Shown here: positions 44,314 to 52,391 of the stretch, one piece after another | Layout of the letters: every line of letters begins with the position of its first letter | Numbering within the stretch: position 1 is the first letter of the stretch | NCBI RefSeq assembly: GCF_000721605.1 | Contig: NZ_JOIZ01000005.1 | Coordinates: forward strand, 372,001-436,000 | DNA length: 64,000 bases | Source of the DNA: Streptomyces sp. NRRL S-37 | Lineage (GTDB): Bacteria > Actinomycetota > Actinomycetes > Streptomycetales > Streptomycetaceae | Direction: 5' to 3' | Translations under genes and position numbers: made by a program | The notes under the pieces: model-generated | Seen by the model: the letters and a program-made list of their open reading frames with translations, nothing else | The model's database searches: none | Told to the model about the DNA's origin: nothing

Positions 44314-45048
44314 ATGATCCGTGACTGGAGTGCGTCGGCCGCCGGGGCGATCCGGGGCACCTCCGCGCCGGTGACCCGCACCCTCACCGTGCTGTGCTGC
44401 CTGGTCTTCCTGGCCGGGCCGGCCTCCGGCCTGCATCCGGCCCACGGCTCCGGGGTGGAGCTGCTGGAGGCGCGGAGGGCCTATTTCCGGCACTGGGGCG
44501 TCATCCCCGCAGACCTGTTCGAAGGGTCCCCCGGGGCCGTCCTCACCCCCGCCACGGCGCTGTTCGTGCACGGCGACTGGGTGCATCTGCTCGGCAACAT
44601 GCTGTTCCTCCACGTCTTCGGAGCGATGACCGAGGCACGGATGGGCCGGGTGCGGTTCACCCTCTGCTACGCCGGCTGCGGCTATCTCGCGCTGCTGGGG
44701 TACGCCGCCGCCAACGCGGACTCCGAGCGGTCCCTGGTCGGTGCCTCAGGGGCGATCTCGGCGGTGCTCGGCGCGTTCCTCTTCCTGTTCCCCCGGGCCC
44801 GGGTGACCAGTCTCCTGCCGTTCCTGTTCTTCCTGCCGGTACGGCTGCCGGCGTGGGTGGTGCTGCCGTTCTGGGCGGCGCTGCAGTGGGCGGCGGCGGG
44901 GCGGGCGGGCGAGGGGCCGGGGGTGGCGTACCTGGCGCACCTGATCGGGTTCGGGCTGGGCTTCGGCTGCGCGTGGGTGTGCTCCGGCAGGGCGACTACA
45001 GTGAAGGCCACCCCTGCTCCGGCCCCCGAGGGAGAGAACCAGCCGTGA
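44314..45048 (+). CDS. Rhomboid-family intramembrane serine protease
   Basis: This 244-residue protein of six membrane helices has the rhomboid plan: HGDWVHLLGNMLFLHVFGAMTE in the second helix (His/Asn of the oxyanion site), GxSG in LVGASGAISAVLGAF (catalytic Ser near residue 151), and the catalytic His in AYLAHLIGFGLGFG near residue 212. The ATG at 44314 gives a short cytoplasmic lead. Its stop overlaps the next start as GTGA. It should cleave membrane proteins within the bilayer. No substrate is evident. Confidence 0.92.
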   Translation: MIRDWSASAAGAIRGTSAPVTRTLTVLCCLVFLAGPASGLHPAHGSGVELLEARRAYFRHWGVIPADLFEGSPGAVLTPATALFVHGDWVHLLGNMLFLHVFGAMTEARMGRVRFTLCYAGCGYLALLGYAAANADSERSLVGASGAISAVLGAFLFLFPRARVTSLLPFLFFLPVRLPAWVVLPFWAALQWAAAGRAGEGPGVAYLAHLIGFGLGFGCAWVCSGRATTVKATPAPAPEGENQP

Positions 45049-45326
45049 TCACCGCGATCGTCCTCATCAAGACCAGCGTGGACCGGATCCCCGAGATCGC
45101 GGAGCGGATCGCCGCGCTGGAGAGTGTCAGCGAGGTCTTCTCCGTGACCGGCACGTACGACCTGATCGCCATGGTGCGGGTGCGGGAGCACGAGGATCTG
45201 GCGGAGGTCATTCCCGGTCGGATCAGCAAGATCCCGGGGGTGGAGGGGACCGACACGCATGTGGCGTTCCGTACGTACTCGCAGCACGATCTGGAGGCGG
45301 CGTTCGCCATCGGGCTGGACAGCTAG
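45045..45326 (+). CDS. Stand-alone Lrp/AsnC ligand-binding (RAM) domain protein
   Basis: This 93-residue protein corresponds to only the C-terminal RAM domain of Lrp/AsnC regulators (ITAIVLIKTSVDRIPEIAER at the start, VFSVTGTYDLIAMVRV in the middle). It lacks a helix-turn-helix, and none is encoded upstream in frame, so it is a natural stand-alone form, not a truncation. Such proteins bind small amino-acid-like effectors. It is coupled to the rhomboid gene by a 4-bp overlap. The meaning of this pairing is unclear. Confidence 0.88.
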   Translation: MITAIVLIKTSVDRIPEIAERIAALESVSEVFSVTGTYDLIAMVRVREHEDLAEVIPGRISKIPGVEGTDTHVAFRTYSQHDLEAAFAIGLDS

Positions 45327-45390
45327 CGGTTCGCCGGGGGCGGGGCGGGCGTCCTCCGGTCGGTGCCGGTTCTGGGTGCCTCGGCCACCT

Positions 45391-45472
45391 TTTTTCGCCC
45401 CCGCCGCCCCTTCCCGTCCCGAACCCGGGGCTCCGCCCCGGACCCCGCTCCTCAAACGCCGGAGGGGCTGAA
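45391..45472. repeat. Interspersed repeat, family C, copy 1
   Basis: The 82-bp element runs from TTTTTCGCCCCCGCCGCCCC to GCCGGAGGGGCTGAA and contains a CGGGGCTCCGCCCCGG palindrome and GACCCCGCTCCTCAAACGCC. It follows the RAM-domain gene and recurs, inverted against itself, at 50667-50850. Confidence 0.85.
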
Positions 45473-45537
45473 TTACGCCCGAGGGGATCGGATTGTGCCC
45501 GGGGGTTGGGTTGTGCCGGGGGCTGGAAGTCGGCGGC

Positions 45538-45568
45538 GGATGAAGGGTTTTTCATCCGGCGCTCATCC
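45538..45568 (+). promoter_or_regulatory. Direct/inverted repeat box before the small secreted protein gene
   Basis: GGATGAAG (45538-45545) is followed by TCATCC (45552-45557) and TCATCC (45563-45568), the last two with an 11-bp period as OmpR-type regulators need. The first TCATCC begins exactly 49 bp before the ATG at 45601. The same geometry occurs at 48015-48045. Confidence 0.7.
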
Positions 45569-45600
45569 GGGAGCTCCGGTGCGGTGCGCAGGATCGGGAC

Positions 45601-45915
45601 ATGGTCTTCACTCGCCGGATGGCGGCGCTCGCCGCCGTCGTGCTGATCCCGCTGGGCGTCGCCGCGACCAGCTTCGCGCTCGCCGACAGTCCCGAACCGC
45701 CGAAGGTGCCGCCCCAGGTCGAACTGGACAGCGGCTCACCCACTCCGACGTCCACGGCCCCGTCCGCACGGCCCGAGCCGACGCCGAGCGACGAGGTCGT
45801 CTCCCGGCCTCCGGTGACCGACAGCCCAGCGGATGAGGACGATGACGACGACCGAGGCCAGGACTCCCCGGACGACGGCCCCGGCGGGGACGACGGACCC
45901 GGCGACGACGGCTGA
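45601..45915 (+). CDS. Small secreted acidic Pro/Asp-rich protein
   Basis: This 104-residue protein has an N-terminal signal sequence (MAALAAVVLIPLGVAATSFA, residues 7-26) and then a Pro/Ser/Thr linker and a C-terminal run of Asp and Gly. It should be exported. Its last 83 bp overlap the kinase gene in another frame. It opens a unit with the sensor kinase and regulator, suggesting an accessory or buffering role in the sensor's signal (for instance an acidic calcium-binding tail). No known family was recognised. Confidence 0.7.
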   Translation: MVFTRRMAALAAVVLIPLGVAATSFALADSPEPPKVPPQVELDSGSPTPTSTAPSARPEPTPSDEVVSRPPVTDSPADEDDDDDRGQDSPDDGPGGDDGPGDDG

Positions 45916-47341
45916 CGCCGCCCGCCGGCGGATCTCCGCCCGGGTCCGCATCCTGCTGTGGCTGCTGTTCGTCATGGCGGTCGCGCTCGCCTCGGTCGCC
46001 ATGACCACCCGCTCCTTCCTGCTGCGGGACGTCGACCACCGGATCAACGGGCTGCTCGCCCAGGAGGCGGGCGAGTTCGCCAACTTCGAGGAGCGCGGCT
46101 TCGATCCGGAGACGAGCCGGCCCTTCACCGACCCGGACCGGCTGCTGCGGGTCTTCCTGGAACGGCAGTACGCCGACCCGGACGAGGAACTGATCGGCCT
46201 GGTCGCGCGGAAGAGCGGCGGCCCGGCGAAACTCACCCAGCCGCGCGACCTGCCCGTCGCCCTGCCCCTGCACCGGGACGGCGACGCCCGGCGCCGCATC
46301 TTCGACTCGCCCGACGCCTCCGGCGTGCTGCACCGGCCCGAGGGCGAGATCCGCTGGGCCAAGGTGGCCGTGGCCCGGCACGGCGGCGGCACGTCCGAGG
46401 CGGCGTTCGTCGTCGCCTTCCACCCCGAACGCGAAGTGGCCCGGGTGGACGAGGTGTTCCGGGTGCTGCTCGCCATCTCCGGGGTCGCCCTGCTGCTGAC
46501 CACCGGCATCGGCTGGGCGGTCGCCGGGCGGATCCTGCAGCCCGTACGGCTGGTGCGCACCGCCGCCGCACAGCTCACCGAGCAGGATCTCACCCGCCGT
46601 ATCCCGGTGCGCGGCCGCGACGACATCGCGGCCCTCGCCGAGACGTTCAACGCGATGCTCGACCGGCTGGAGCGGGCCTTCGCCGCCCAGCGCCAGTTCG
46701 TCGACGACGCCGGCCACGAACTGCGCACCCCCATCACCATCGTGCGCGGCCACCTGGAGCTGATGGGTGACGATCCGGCCGAGCGCGAGGAGACCGTCCG
46801 GCTCGTCACCGACGAACTCGACCGGATGAGCCGCATCGTGGAGGACCTGCTGCTGCTCGCCAAGGCCGAACGCCCCGACTTCGTCCGCCCCGAGCCGGTC
46901 CAGCTCGCCGAACTCACCGCCGACGTCTACGTCAAGGCCCGCACCCTCGGCGAACGCGACTGGCAGCTCACGGAGACGGCCGACCGGGAGGCCGAGCTGG
47001 ACCCGCAGCGGATCACCCAGGCGATGGTGCAGCTCGCGCAGAACGCGGTGCAGCACACCACCCCCGGCCAGACCATCCGCATCGGCTCCCACGCGGAGGG
47101 TTCCCGGATCGAGCTGTACGTCGCCGACTCCGGCCCCGGTGTCCGGCCGCAGGACCGTGAGCTGATCTTCGAACGCTTCCGGCGCGGCACCTCCCGGCGC
47201 GGGGCGCGCGGTTCGGGCGCCGGACTGGGCCTGTCGATCGTCAAGGCGATCGCCGAAAGCCACGGCGGCCGGGTCCGCCTGCACGACACCGAGGGCGGCG
47301 GCGCCACCTTCGTACTCACCCTGGGAGAGACACGGACGTGA
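45833..47341 (+). CDS. OmpR-type sensor histidine kinase
   Basis: This 502-residue kinase has two membrane helices (about 42-62 and 205-225) flanking an extracytoplasmic sensor domain of about 140 residues, a HAMP linker, a HisKA box (QFVDDAGHELRTPITIVRGH, His near residue 300), and an ATPase domain (LAQNAVQHTTPGQ, VADSGPGVRPQDR, GSGAGLGLSIVKAIAE). The ATG at 45833 overlaps the preceding gene. A second ATG three codons later is equally possible. It is coupled to the regulator gene by a GTGA overlap. It probably senses a ligand linked to the following transporter. Confidence 0.92.
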   Translation: MRTMTTTEARTPRTTAPAGTTDPATTADAARRRISARVRILLWLLFVMAVALASVAMTTRSFLLRDVDHRINGLLAQEAGEFANFEERGFDPETSRPFTDPDRLLRVFLERQYADPDEELIGLVARKSGGPAKLTQPRDLPVALPLHRDGDARRRIFDSPDASGVLHRPEGEIRWAKVAVARHGGGTSEAAFVVAFHPEREVARVDEVFRVLLAISGVALLLTTGIGWAVAGRILQPVRLVRTAAAQLTEQDLTRRIPVRGRDDIAALAETFNAMLDRLERAFAAQRQFVDDAGHELRTPITIVRGHLELMGDDPAEREETVRLVTDELDRMSRIVEDLLLLAKAERPDFVRPEPVQLAELTADVYVKARTLGERDWQLTETADREAELDPQRITQAMVQLAQNAVQHTTPGQTIRIGSHAEGSRIELYVADSGPGVRPQDRELIFERFRRGTSRRGARGSGAGLGLSIVKAIAESHGGRVRLHDTEGGGATFVLTLGETRT

Positions 47342-48000
47342 ACCGGATCCTGATCGTCGAGGACGAGGAGCGCATCGCCTCCTTCGTGGAGAAGGGCCTG
47401 CGCGCCAACGGCTTCACCACCACCGTCGTCCCCGACGGCGAGACCGGCTACGAGTACGCCCTGACCGGCGGTTTCGACCTGGTCGTCCTGGACATCGGGC
47501 TGCCCGGCCGGGACGGCTTCACCGTGCTGCGCGAACTGCGCGAGTCCCGGGTGACGACCCCGGTGATCGTGCTGACCGCGCGGGACTCGGTACGGGACAC
47601 GGTGGCCGGCCTGGAGGGCGGCGCCGACGACTGGATGACCAAGCCGTTCCGCTTCGAGGAACTGCTCGCCCGGGTACGGCTGCGGCTGCGCACGGCGGCC
47701 CGGGCGCCGGAGGTGACGGTGCTGAAGTCCGGCTCGCTCAGCCTCGATCTGCGCACCCGCCGCGCCCGCGCCGGAGAACGCACCGTCGACCTGACGGCCC
47801 GTGAGTTCGTGCTGCTGGAACTGTTCCTGCGCCACCCCGGGCAGGTACTCTCCCGCGAGCAGATCCTCTCCCACGTGTGGGGCTACGACTTCGACCCGGG
47901 CTCCAACATCGTGGACGTCTATGTGCGGGCGCTGCGCAAGAAGCTCGGCGCGGAGAAGGTGGAGACGGTCCGCGGGATGGGCTACCGCCTCCCCGCGTGA
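47338..48000 (+). CDS. OmpR-family response regulator
   Basis: This 220-residue regulator has the receiver ILIVEDEERIASFVEKGLR with Asp in LVVLDIGLPGRDGF, Thr in VIVLTARD and Lys in MTKPFRFEE. A winged-helix DNA-binding domain follows (REFVLLELFLRHPGQVLSRE, VWGYDFDPGSNIVDVYVRAL, VRGMGYRLP). GTG start at 47338 overlaps the kinase stop. The TCATCC-N5-TCATCC boxes upstream of this operon and of the transporter gene are its likely targets, giving autoregulation and control of transport. Confidence 0.94.
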   Translation: MNRILIVEDEERIASFVEKGLRANGFTTTVVPDGETGYEYALTGGFDLVVLDIGLPGRDGFTVLRELRESRVTTPVIVLTARDSVRDTVAGLEGGADDWMTKPFRFEELLARVRLRLRTAARAPEVTVLKSGSLSLDLRTRRARAGERTVDLTAREFVLLELFLRHPGQVLSREQILSHVWGYDFDPGSNIVDVYVRALRKKLGAEKVETVRGMGYRLPA

Positions 48001-48014
48001 CGGCCCCGGCCGCC

Positions 48015-48045
48015 GGGTGAAGTTCCCTTCATCTCCGGCTCATCG
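48015..48045 (+). promoter_or_regulatory. Direct/inverted repeat box before the transporter gene
   Basis: GGGTGAAG (48015-48022) precedes TCATCT (48029-48034) and TCATCG (48040-48045), with a possible third copy TCACCG at 48051. The period is 11 bp, and the first TCAT begins exactly 49 bp before the GTG at 48078, as in the box at 45538-45568. Confidence 0.7.
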
Positions 48046-48077
48046 ACGGCTCACCGCTCCGGTGGATCGTCGATGAC

Positions 48078-49493
48078 GTGACACTGAATCCCCGCCTGAC
48101 CGCGGCCCTGTGCGTGGCGCTGTCGCTGTGCGCGCTGCTCGCGGTCCCCGGCAACTTCCCCGGTCTCGGCGGGGACGCGCGCCTGACCCTCGCCGTGTTC
48201 GCGCTGGCGACCTGTGCGTGGGTCGGTACGCCGATCGACGACACGTACATCGCGCTGGGCGCCGGACTCGCACTGACGGTGACCGGGGTGATCAGCAGCG
48301 ACACCCTGTTCGGCACCCTGGGCGACTCGACGGTGTGGCTGCTGATCTGCGCGTTCGTGCTGGCCGCCGCGGTCGCCCGGACCGGGCTCGCGGGGCGGGC
48401 GGCGGCCTTCCTGGTCGGCGGGGCCCGTACGGTACGGCAGTTGACGCACCTGACGACGGCCGCGCTGGTCGTCACGGCGTTCGCGGTGCCGGCCACCTCC
48501 GGCCGGGCGGCGCTCGCCCTGCCGGTGTTCCTCGCCCTCGCCAAGGCACTCGCCGACCGGAAACGACTGGTGGTGATGCTGGCGCTGCTGTTCCCGACCG
48601 TGATCCTTCTGTCCGCGGTGGCGACCCTGATCGGCGCGGGCGCGCACCTGATCACCGTGTCGGTGCTGTGGGAGGCCGCCGGGGAACGGGTCGGCTTCAC
48701 CGAGTGGCTGCTGCTCGGGCTGCCGCTGGCCGTGGCCTCCTCCCATCTCGCCGCCGAGGCCGTCCTGTTGACCACCACCCGGCGCGCGGACCGCGAGGGC
48801 GGCGTGCACATCACCGCCGAGGAGATCCAGCGGCACAGCGACCGCCCGGTCACCGGCCCCTGGACCCAGGCCGAGAAACGCTGCGCCCTGCTGCTCGCCA
48901 CGGTCGTCGCCCTGTGGTGCAGCGAGCCGCTGCACCGGGTGTCACCGGCCATGGTCGCGCTGATCGGCGCGGTCGTCGCCGCCTCGCCGGCGCTGGGCAC
49001 CGTACGGCTGAAGGACGCGCTGAGGACGGTGCCCTGGTCGCTGCTGCTGTTCATGGCGGCGACCATGGCGATGGGCGTGGCGCTCGCCGAGTCGGGCGCG
49101 GCGAAGTGGCTGGTCGGGGGGCTGCCGGCGGGGATCACCCCGGTGATGTTCCTGGCGGTCGTCATCGCGGTCAGCACGGCCGCCCATCTGGTCCTGCAGT
49201 CCCGCTCCGCCCGCTCCTCCGTGCTGGTCCCGCTGGTGGTCGCGGCGGCCGTGGGCGCCGGGGTGAACCCGGTCGCGGCGGCGCTCGCCTCCACCGCCGC
49301 CGCGGGCTTCTGCCACACGCTCCCGGCCTCCGCGAAGCCGGTCACGCTCTTCGCGGACATCCCCGGCACCCCCACCTACACCTCGCGTGACCTGCTGCGG
49401 CTGTCCGCCGTACTGGCCCCGCTCACCGCCGCCCTGGTCCTGCTGTTCGCCGCCCTGGTGTGGCCGCTGCTCGGCGTCCCCGTGACCCGCTAA
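48078..49493 (+). CDS. DASS/SLC13-like anion transporter
   Basis: This 471-residue membrane protein has about 11-12 helices and the divalent anion:Na symporter/ArsB-NhaD fold. The paired helix-hairpin segments VPATSGRAALALPVFLALA and LQSRSARSSVLVPLVVAAAV (near residues 135 and 375) and TLIGAGAHLITVSVL (near residue 182) resemble the SxxT-type substrate loops. It probably imports a di- or tricarboxylate or a hydroxy acid. The next gene encodes glycerate kinase, so glycerate, tartronate or tartrate is a reasonable guess. Start GTG 48078. Confidence 0.87.
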   Translation: MTLNPRLTAALCVALSLCALLAVPGNFPGLGGDARLTLAVFALATCAWVGTPIDDTYIALGAGLALTVTGVISSDTLFGTLGDSTVWLLICAFVLAAAVARTGLAGRAAAFLVGGARTVRQLTHLTTAALVVTAFAVPATSGRAALALPVFLALAKALADRKRLVVMLALLFPTVILLSAVATLIGAGAHLITVSVLWEAAGERVGFTEWLLLGLPLAVASSHLAAEAVLLTTTRRADREGGVHITAEEIQRHSDRPVTGPWTQAEKRCALLLATVVALWCSEPLHRVSPAMVALIGAVVAASPALGTVRLKDALRTVPWSLLLFMAATMAMGVALAESGAAKWLVGGLPAGITPVMFLAVVIAVSTAAHLVLQSRSARSSVLVPLVVAAAVGAGVNPVAAALASTAAAGFCHTLPASAKPVTLFADIPGTPTYTSRDLLRLSAVLAPLTAALVLLFAALVWPLLGVPVTR

Positions 49494-49505
49494 GGAGTTC
49501 CCCTC

Positions 49506-50663
49506 ATGCTGAACCGTGTCGTCGTAGCCCCCAGCGGTTTCAAGGAGTCGCTGTCCGCCCAGGCCGCCGCCGACGCCATCGCGGCGGGTGTCCGCCGGGT
49601 GCTGCCGGACGCCGAGATCGACCGGATCCCGCTGGTGGACGGCGGTGAGGGCACCGCCTCGGCGCTGGCCTCGGCGACCGGCGGCCGGCTGGTCGCGCTG
49701 GCCGCCACCGGCCCGGTCGGCGAACCGGTCGGCACCCACTTCGCGCTGCTCGGCTCCGGGGACACGGCGGTGGTGGAGATGGCGGCGGTCGCCGGCCTCT
49801 CCCTGGTCCCCCGCACCCGGCGCGACCCGGGCGCCACCACCACGTACGGCGTCGGGGAACTGATCCGCGCCGCCCTCGACCAGGGCGTACGGCGGATCCT
49901 GGTGGGCTGCGGCGACTCGGGCACCTCCGACGGCGGCGCGGGCGCGCTCCAGGCGCTCGGCGCACGGCTGCTGGATGCGGACGGTTTCGAACTGGCTGCT
50001 GGTGGCCGGGAGTTGACGCGTCTGGCCCGCATCGATCCGGCCGGGCTCGATCCCCGCCTGGCCGGTGTGGAACTCCTCGTCGCCTGCAACCCCTTCAACG
50101 TGCTGTGCGGGGAGCGGGGCGTGGCCCGGGTGTTCGGTCCGCAGAAGGGGGCGGGTCCGGAGCAGGTGGAGGAGTTGTCGGCGGCGCTGGAGAACTGGGC
50201 GCGGGTGCTGACCCGCGATCTGGCCGTCACCGGTACCGATCTGCGCCTCGGCCGCGGTACGGGCGCCTCCGGCGGGCTCGGTGCCGGGCTCGCCGCGCTG
50301 GGCGGGGCCCTCCTGCCGCGCTTCCACGTCCTGCTGGACCATCTCGACCTGGACGCCCGGCTGGCCCGCGCCGATCTGGTCGTCACCGCGGAGGGGGCGC
50401 TGGACCACCAGACGCCGCGCGGGAAGGTCCCGGCGGAGGTGGCGCGGCGCGCCAAGCTGTCGGGGCGGCCGGTGCTGGCGCTGGCGGGGACGCTCGGGGA
50501 GGGGGCGGGGGAGGTGCCGGGGGTGGACGCCTGTCATGGCATCCTGCCCGCGCCGATGGCTCTGGCGGAGGCGCTGGTCCGCGGCGCGGAGCTGCTCACC
50601 GACGCGACGGAGCGCGCGCTGCGCATGATCGTGCTGGGTGCGCGGCTGCCGGCGGCCACCTAG
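49506..50663 (+). CDS. Glycerate kinase
   Basis: This 385-residue enzyme belongs to the GlxK/GarK glycerate kinase family, phosphorylating D-glycerate. VVVAPSGFKESLSAQAAADA at the start, IPLVDGGEGTASALA near residue 38, GDSGTSDGGAGALQALGARL near residue 138, CNPFNVLCG and TGASGGLGAGLAALGGAL match the family. The ATG at 49506 has AAGGAG upstream, 12 bp after the transporter stop. The two genes form an import-and-phosphorylate module under the same regulator box. Whether the product is 2- or 3-phosphoglycerate is not certain. Confidence 0.92.
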   Translation: MLNRVVVAPSGFKESLSAQAAADAIAAGVRRVLPDAEIDRIPLVDGGEGTASALASATGGRLVALAATGPVGEPVGTHFALLGSGDTAVVEMAAVAGLSLVPRTRRDPGATTTYGVGELIRAALDQGVRRILVGCGDSGTSDGGAGALQALGARLLDADGFELAAGGRELTRLARIDPAGLDPRLAGVELLVACNPFNVLCGERGVARVFGPQKGAGPEQVEELSAALENWARVLTRDLAVTGTDLRLGRGTGASGGLGAGLAALGGALLPRFHVLLDHLDLDARLARADLVVTAEGALDHQTPRGKVPAEVARRAKLSGRPVLALAGTLGEGAGEVPGVDACHGILPAPMALAEALVRGAELLTDATERALRMIVLGARLPAAT

Positions 50664-50666
50664 GGG

Positions 50667-50850
50667 TTTCGCCCCCGCCGCCCCTTCCCGTCCCGAAACC
50701 GGGGCTCCGCCCCAGACCCCGCTCCTCAAACGCCGGAGGGGCTGAGATCTAGCCCCTCTGGGGGTACCCCCTCTGGGGGAGTTTGAGGAGCGGGGGTCCG
50801 GGGGCAGCGCCCCCGGGGACGGGAATGGGAAGGGGCGGCGGGGGCGAAAA
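50667..50850. repeat. Family C repeats as an inverted pair between convergent genes
   Basis: One family C copy (50667-50745) is followed by a reverse-complement copy (50751-50850). The arms would pair over some 65-85 bp with a short AGATCTAGCCCCTCTGGGGG centre. It fills the gap between the glycerate kinase stop and the class V aminotransferase stop, where it would be a strong two-way terminator. Confidence 0.9.
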
Positions 50851-50854
50851 CCCC

Positions 50855-52222
50855 TCAGGCGGAGGTGTCCGGGACGCAGCGCCCGTCCACCGTGCGGTAG
50901 CTCCAGCGGGCGCCGTCACGCACCAGCTCCCGTACCGCCCGTACGAACCGCTCCACGTGCTCGTCGGGCGTCCCCGCCCCGAAGCTCACCCGGATCGCGT
51001 TGAGCGACTTCTCACCGGGCCCCGCCTCGGGCGCCCCGCACTCCCCCTGCGCCCGCGCGTCACCGCCGAGCAGCGTCCGCACCAGCGGATGCGCGCAGAA
51101 CAGCCCGTCCCGCACACCGATGCCGTACTCCGCGGACAGCGCCGCGGCGAAGTGGGAGCTGTTCCAGCCCTCCACGACGAAGGAGAGCACACCGACGCGC
51201 GGGGCGTCGTCCCCGAACAGGGACAGGAACCGCACCTCGGGCACGTCCGCGAGCCCTTCGCGCACCACGCGGACCAGCCGCTCCTCACGCGCGGCCAGCG
51301 CCTCGAACCCGGCCTCGGTGAGCGCCTTGCAGGCGGAGGCGATGGAGTACGCGCCGATGACGTTGGGCGAGCCGGCCTCGTGGCGGGCGGCGCCGTCGTG
51401 CCACTCCACGTCCACTCCCCCGTCCTCGCGCCGGGTGACCTTGCGGCTGGCGCCGCCGCCCGCGAGGTAGGGCTCGGCCTCCCGGAGCCAGTCGGCGCGG
51501 CCGGCCAGCACACCGGAGCCGAAGGGGGCGTACAGCTTGTGCCCGGAGAAGGCGACCCAGTCGACGTCCAGGCCGGTCACCGAGACGGCGTGGTGCGGGG
51601 CGAGCTGGGCGGCGTCCAGCACGATCCGCGCGCCGTGCGCGTGCGCGGCGGCGGCCAGTTCCCGTACGGGCCACAGCTCGCCGGTGACGTTGGAGGCACC
51701 GGTGACGCAGACCAGGGCGGGGCCGTGGGGGTCGCGGTCGGTGAGGGCGCGCTCCAGGGTCTCGACGGCCTGGCGGGGGCTGCGCGGGGCGTCCAGGCAG
51801 GTGACCCGCGCGTCGCGCCAGGGCAGCAGGGAGGCGTGGTGCTCGGTCTCGAAGACGAAGACCTCGCAGCCGTCGGGGAGCGCGGCGGCGAGCAGGTTGA
51901 GGGAGTCGGTGGTGGACCGGGTGAAGACCACCTGGTCCCCGGTACGGCAGTCGAGGAACTCGGCGACGGTCCGGCGGGCGTTCTCGAACAGGTCGGTGGA
52001 GAGCTGGGAGAGGTATCCGGCGCCCCGGTGGACGCTGCCGTAGTACGGCGCGTAGGCGGCCACGTCGTCCCAGACCCGCTGGAGGGCGGGGGCGCTGGCG
52101 GCGTAGTCGAGGGCGGCGTAGGTGACCTCGCCCCCGGTGACGAGGGGGACGGTGACGTCCCGGCCGAGGACGGGCAGCGGGGCGTGGACGGACGGGTCGG
52201 CGGCGACGGTGGGCACGGACAT
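50855..52222 (-). CDS. Class V aminotransferase-fold PLP enzyme, SAM-IV controlled
   Basis: This 455-residue PLP enzyme resembles cysteine desulfurases. It shows ALDYAASAPALQRVWDDV, VVFTRSTTDSLNLLAAALP near residue 90, a His-His in FETEHHASLLPW, ARIVLDAAQLAPHH (PLP-binding Asp), and the Schiff-base Lys in WVAFSGHKLYAPFGSG near residue 233. No cysteine sits in an obvious SufS/IscS position near the end, but CGAPEAGPGE occurs near residue 406. The ATG at 52222 has GGGAG upstream. The SAM-IV riboswitch in the leader ties it to methionine or sulfur metabolism. The exact reaction is unknown. Confidence 0.88.
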   Translation of the reverse strand: MSVPTVAADPSVHAPLPVLGRDVTVPLVTGGEVTYAALDYAASAPALQRVWDDVAAYAPYYGSVHRGAGYLSQLSTDLFENARRTVAEFLDCRTGDQVVFTRSTTDSLNLLAAALPDGCEVFVFETEHHASLLPWRDARVTCLDAPRSPRQAVETLERALTDRDPHGPALVCVTGASNVTGELWPVRELAAAAHAHGARIVLDAAQLAPHHAVSVTGLDVDWVAFSGHKLYAPFGSGVLAGRADWLREAEPYLAGGGASRKVTRREDGGVDVEWHDGAARHEAGSPNVIGAYSIASACKALTEAGFEALAAREERLVRVVREGLADVPEVRFLSLFGDDAPRVGVLSFVVEGWNSSHFAAALSAEYGIGVRDGLFCAHPLVRTLLGGDARAQGECGAPEAGPGEKSLNAIRVSFGAGTPDEHVERFVRAVRELVRDGARWSYRTVDGRCVPDTSA

Positions 52223-52324
52223 GGCACAACTCCCGGCGAGGCAGGCGGAATCCCCGCGCGAGCGCACATCGCTCGAGCGCGGAGGGAAGGGAAAAGGGGT
52301 GCGTGGAGGCGGGGCTCGGCAGCC

Positions 52325-52345
52325 CTAACGCATTCGCTTGCTCAC
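52325..52345 (-). CDS. Possible leader peptide (6 codons)
   Basis: GTGAGCAAGCGAATGCGTTA-G would encode MSKRMR after a GAGGAG site 6 bp upstream, between the SAM-IV aptamer and the aminotransferase gene. Its spacing is good, but such a short frame may be chance. Confidence 0.3.
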   Translation of the reverse strand: MSKRMR

Positions 52346-52391
52346 GGGAGACTCCTCGACGACCAGGACCCCTGGTGTGCGAGGGGTCCGC

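Noticed and set aside
45601..47341. Frameshift splitting one kinase gene
   Set aside because: The upstream frame has its own signal sequence, start and regulator box, so it is a separate overlapping gene.
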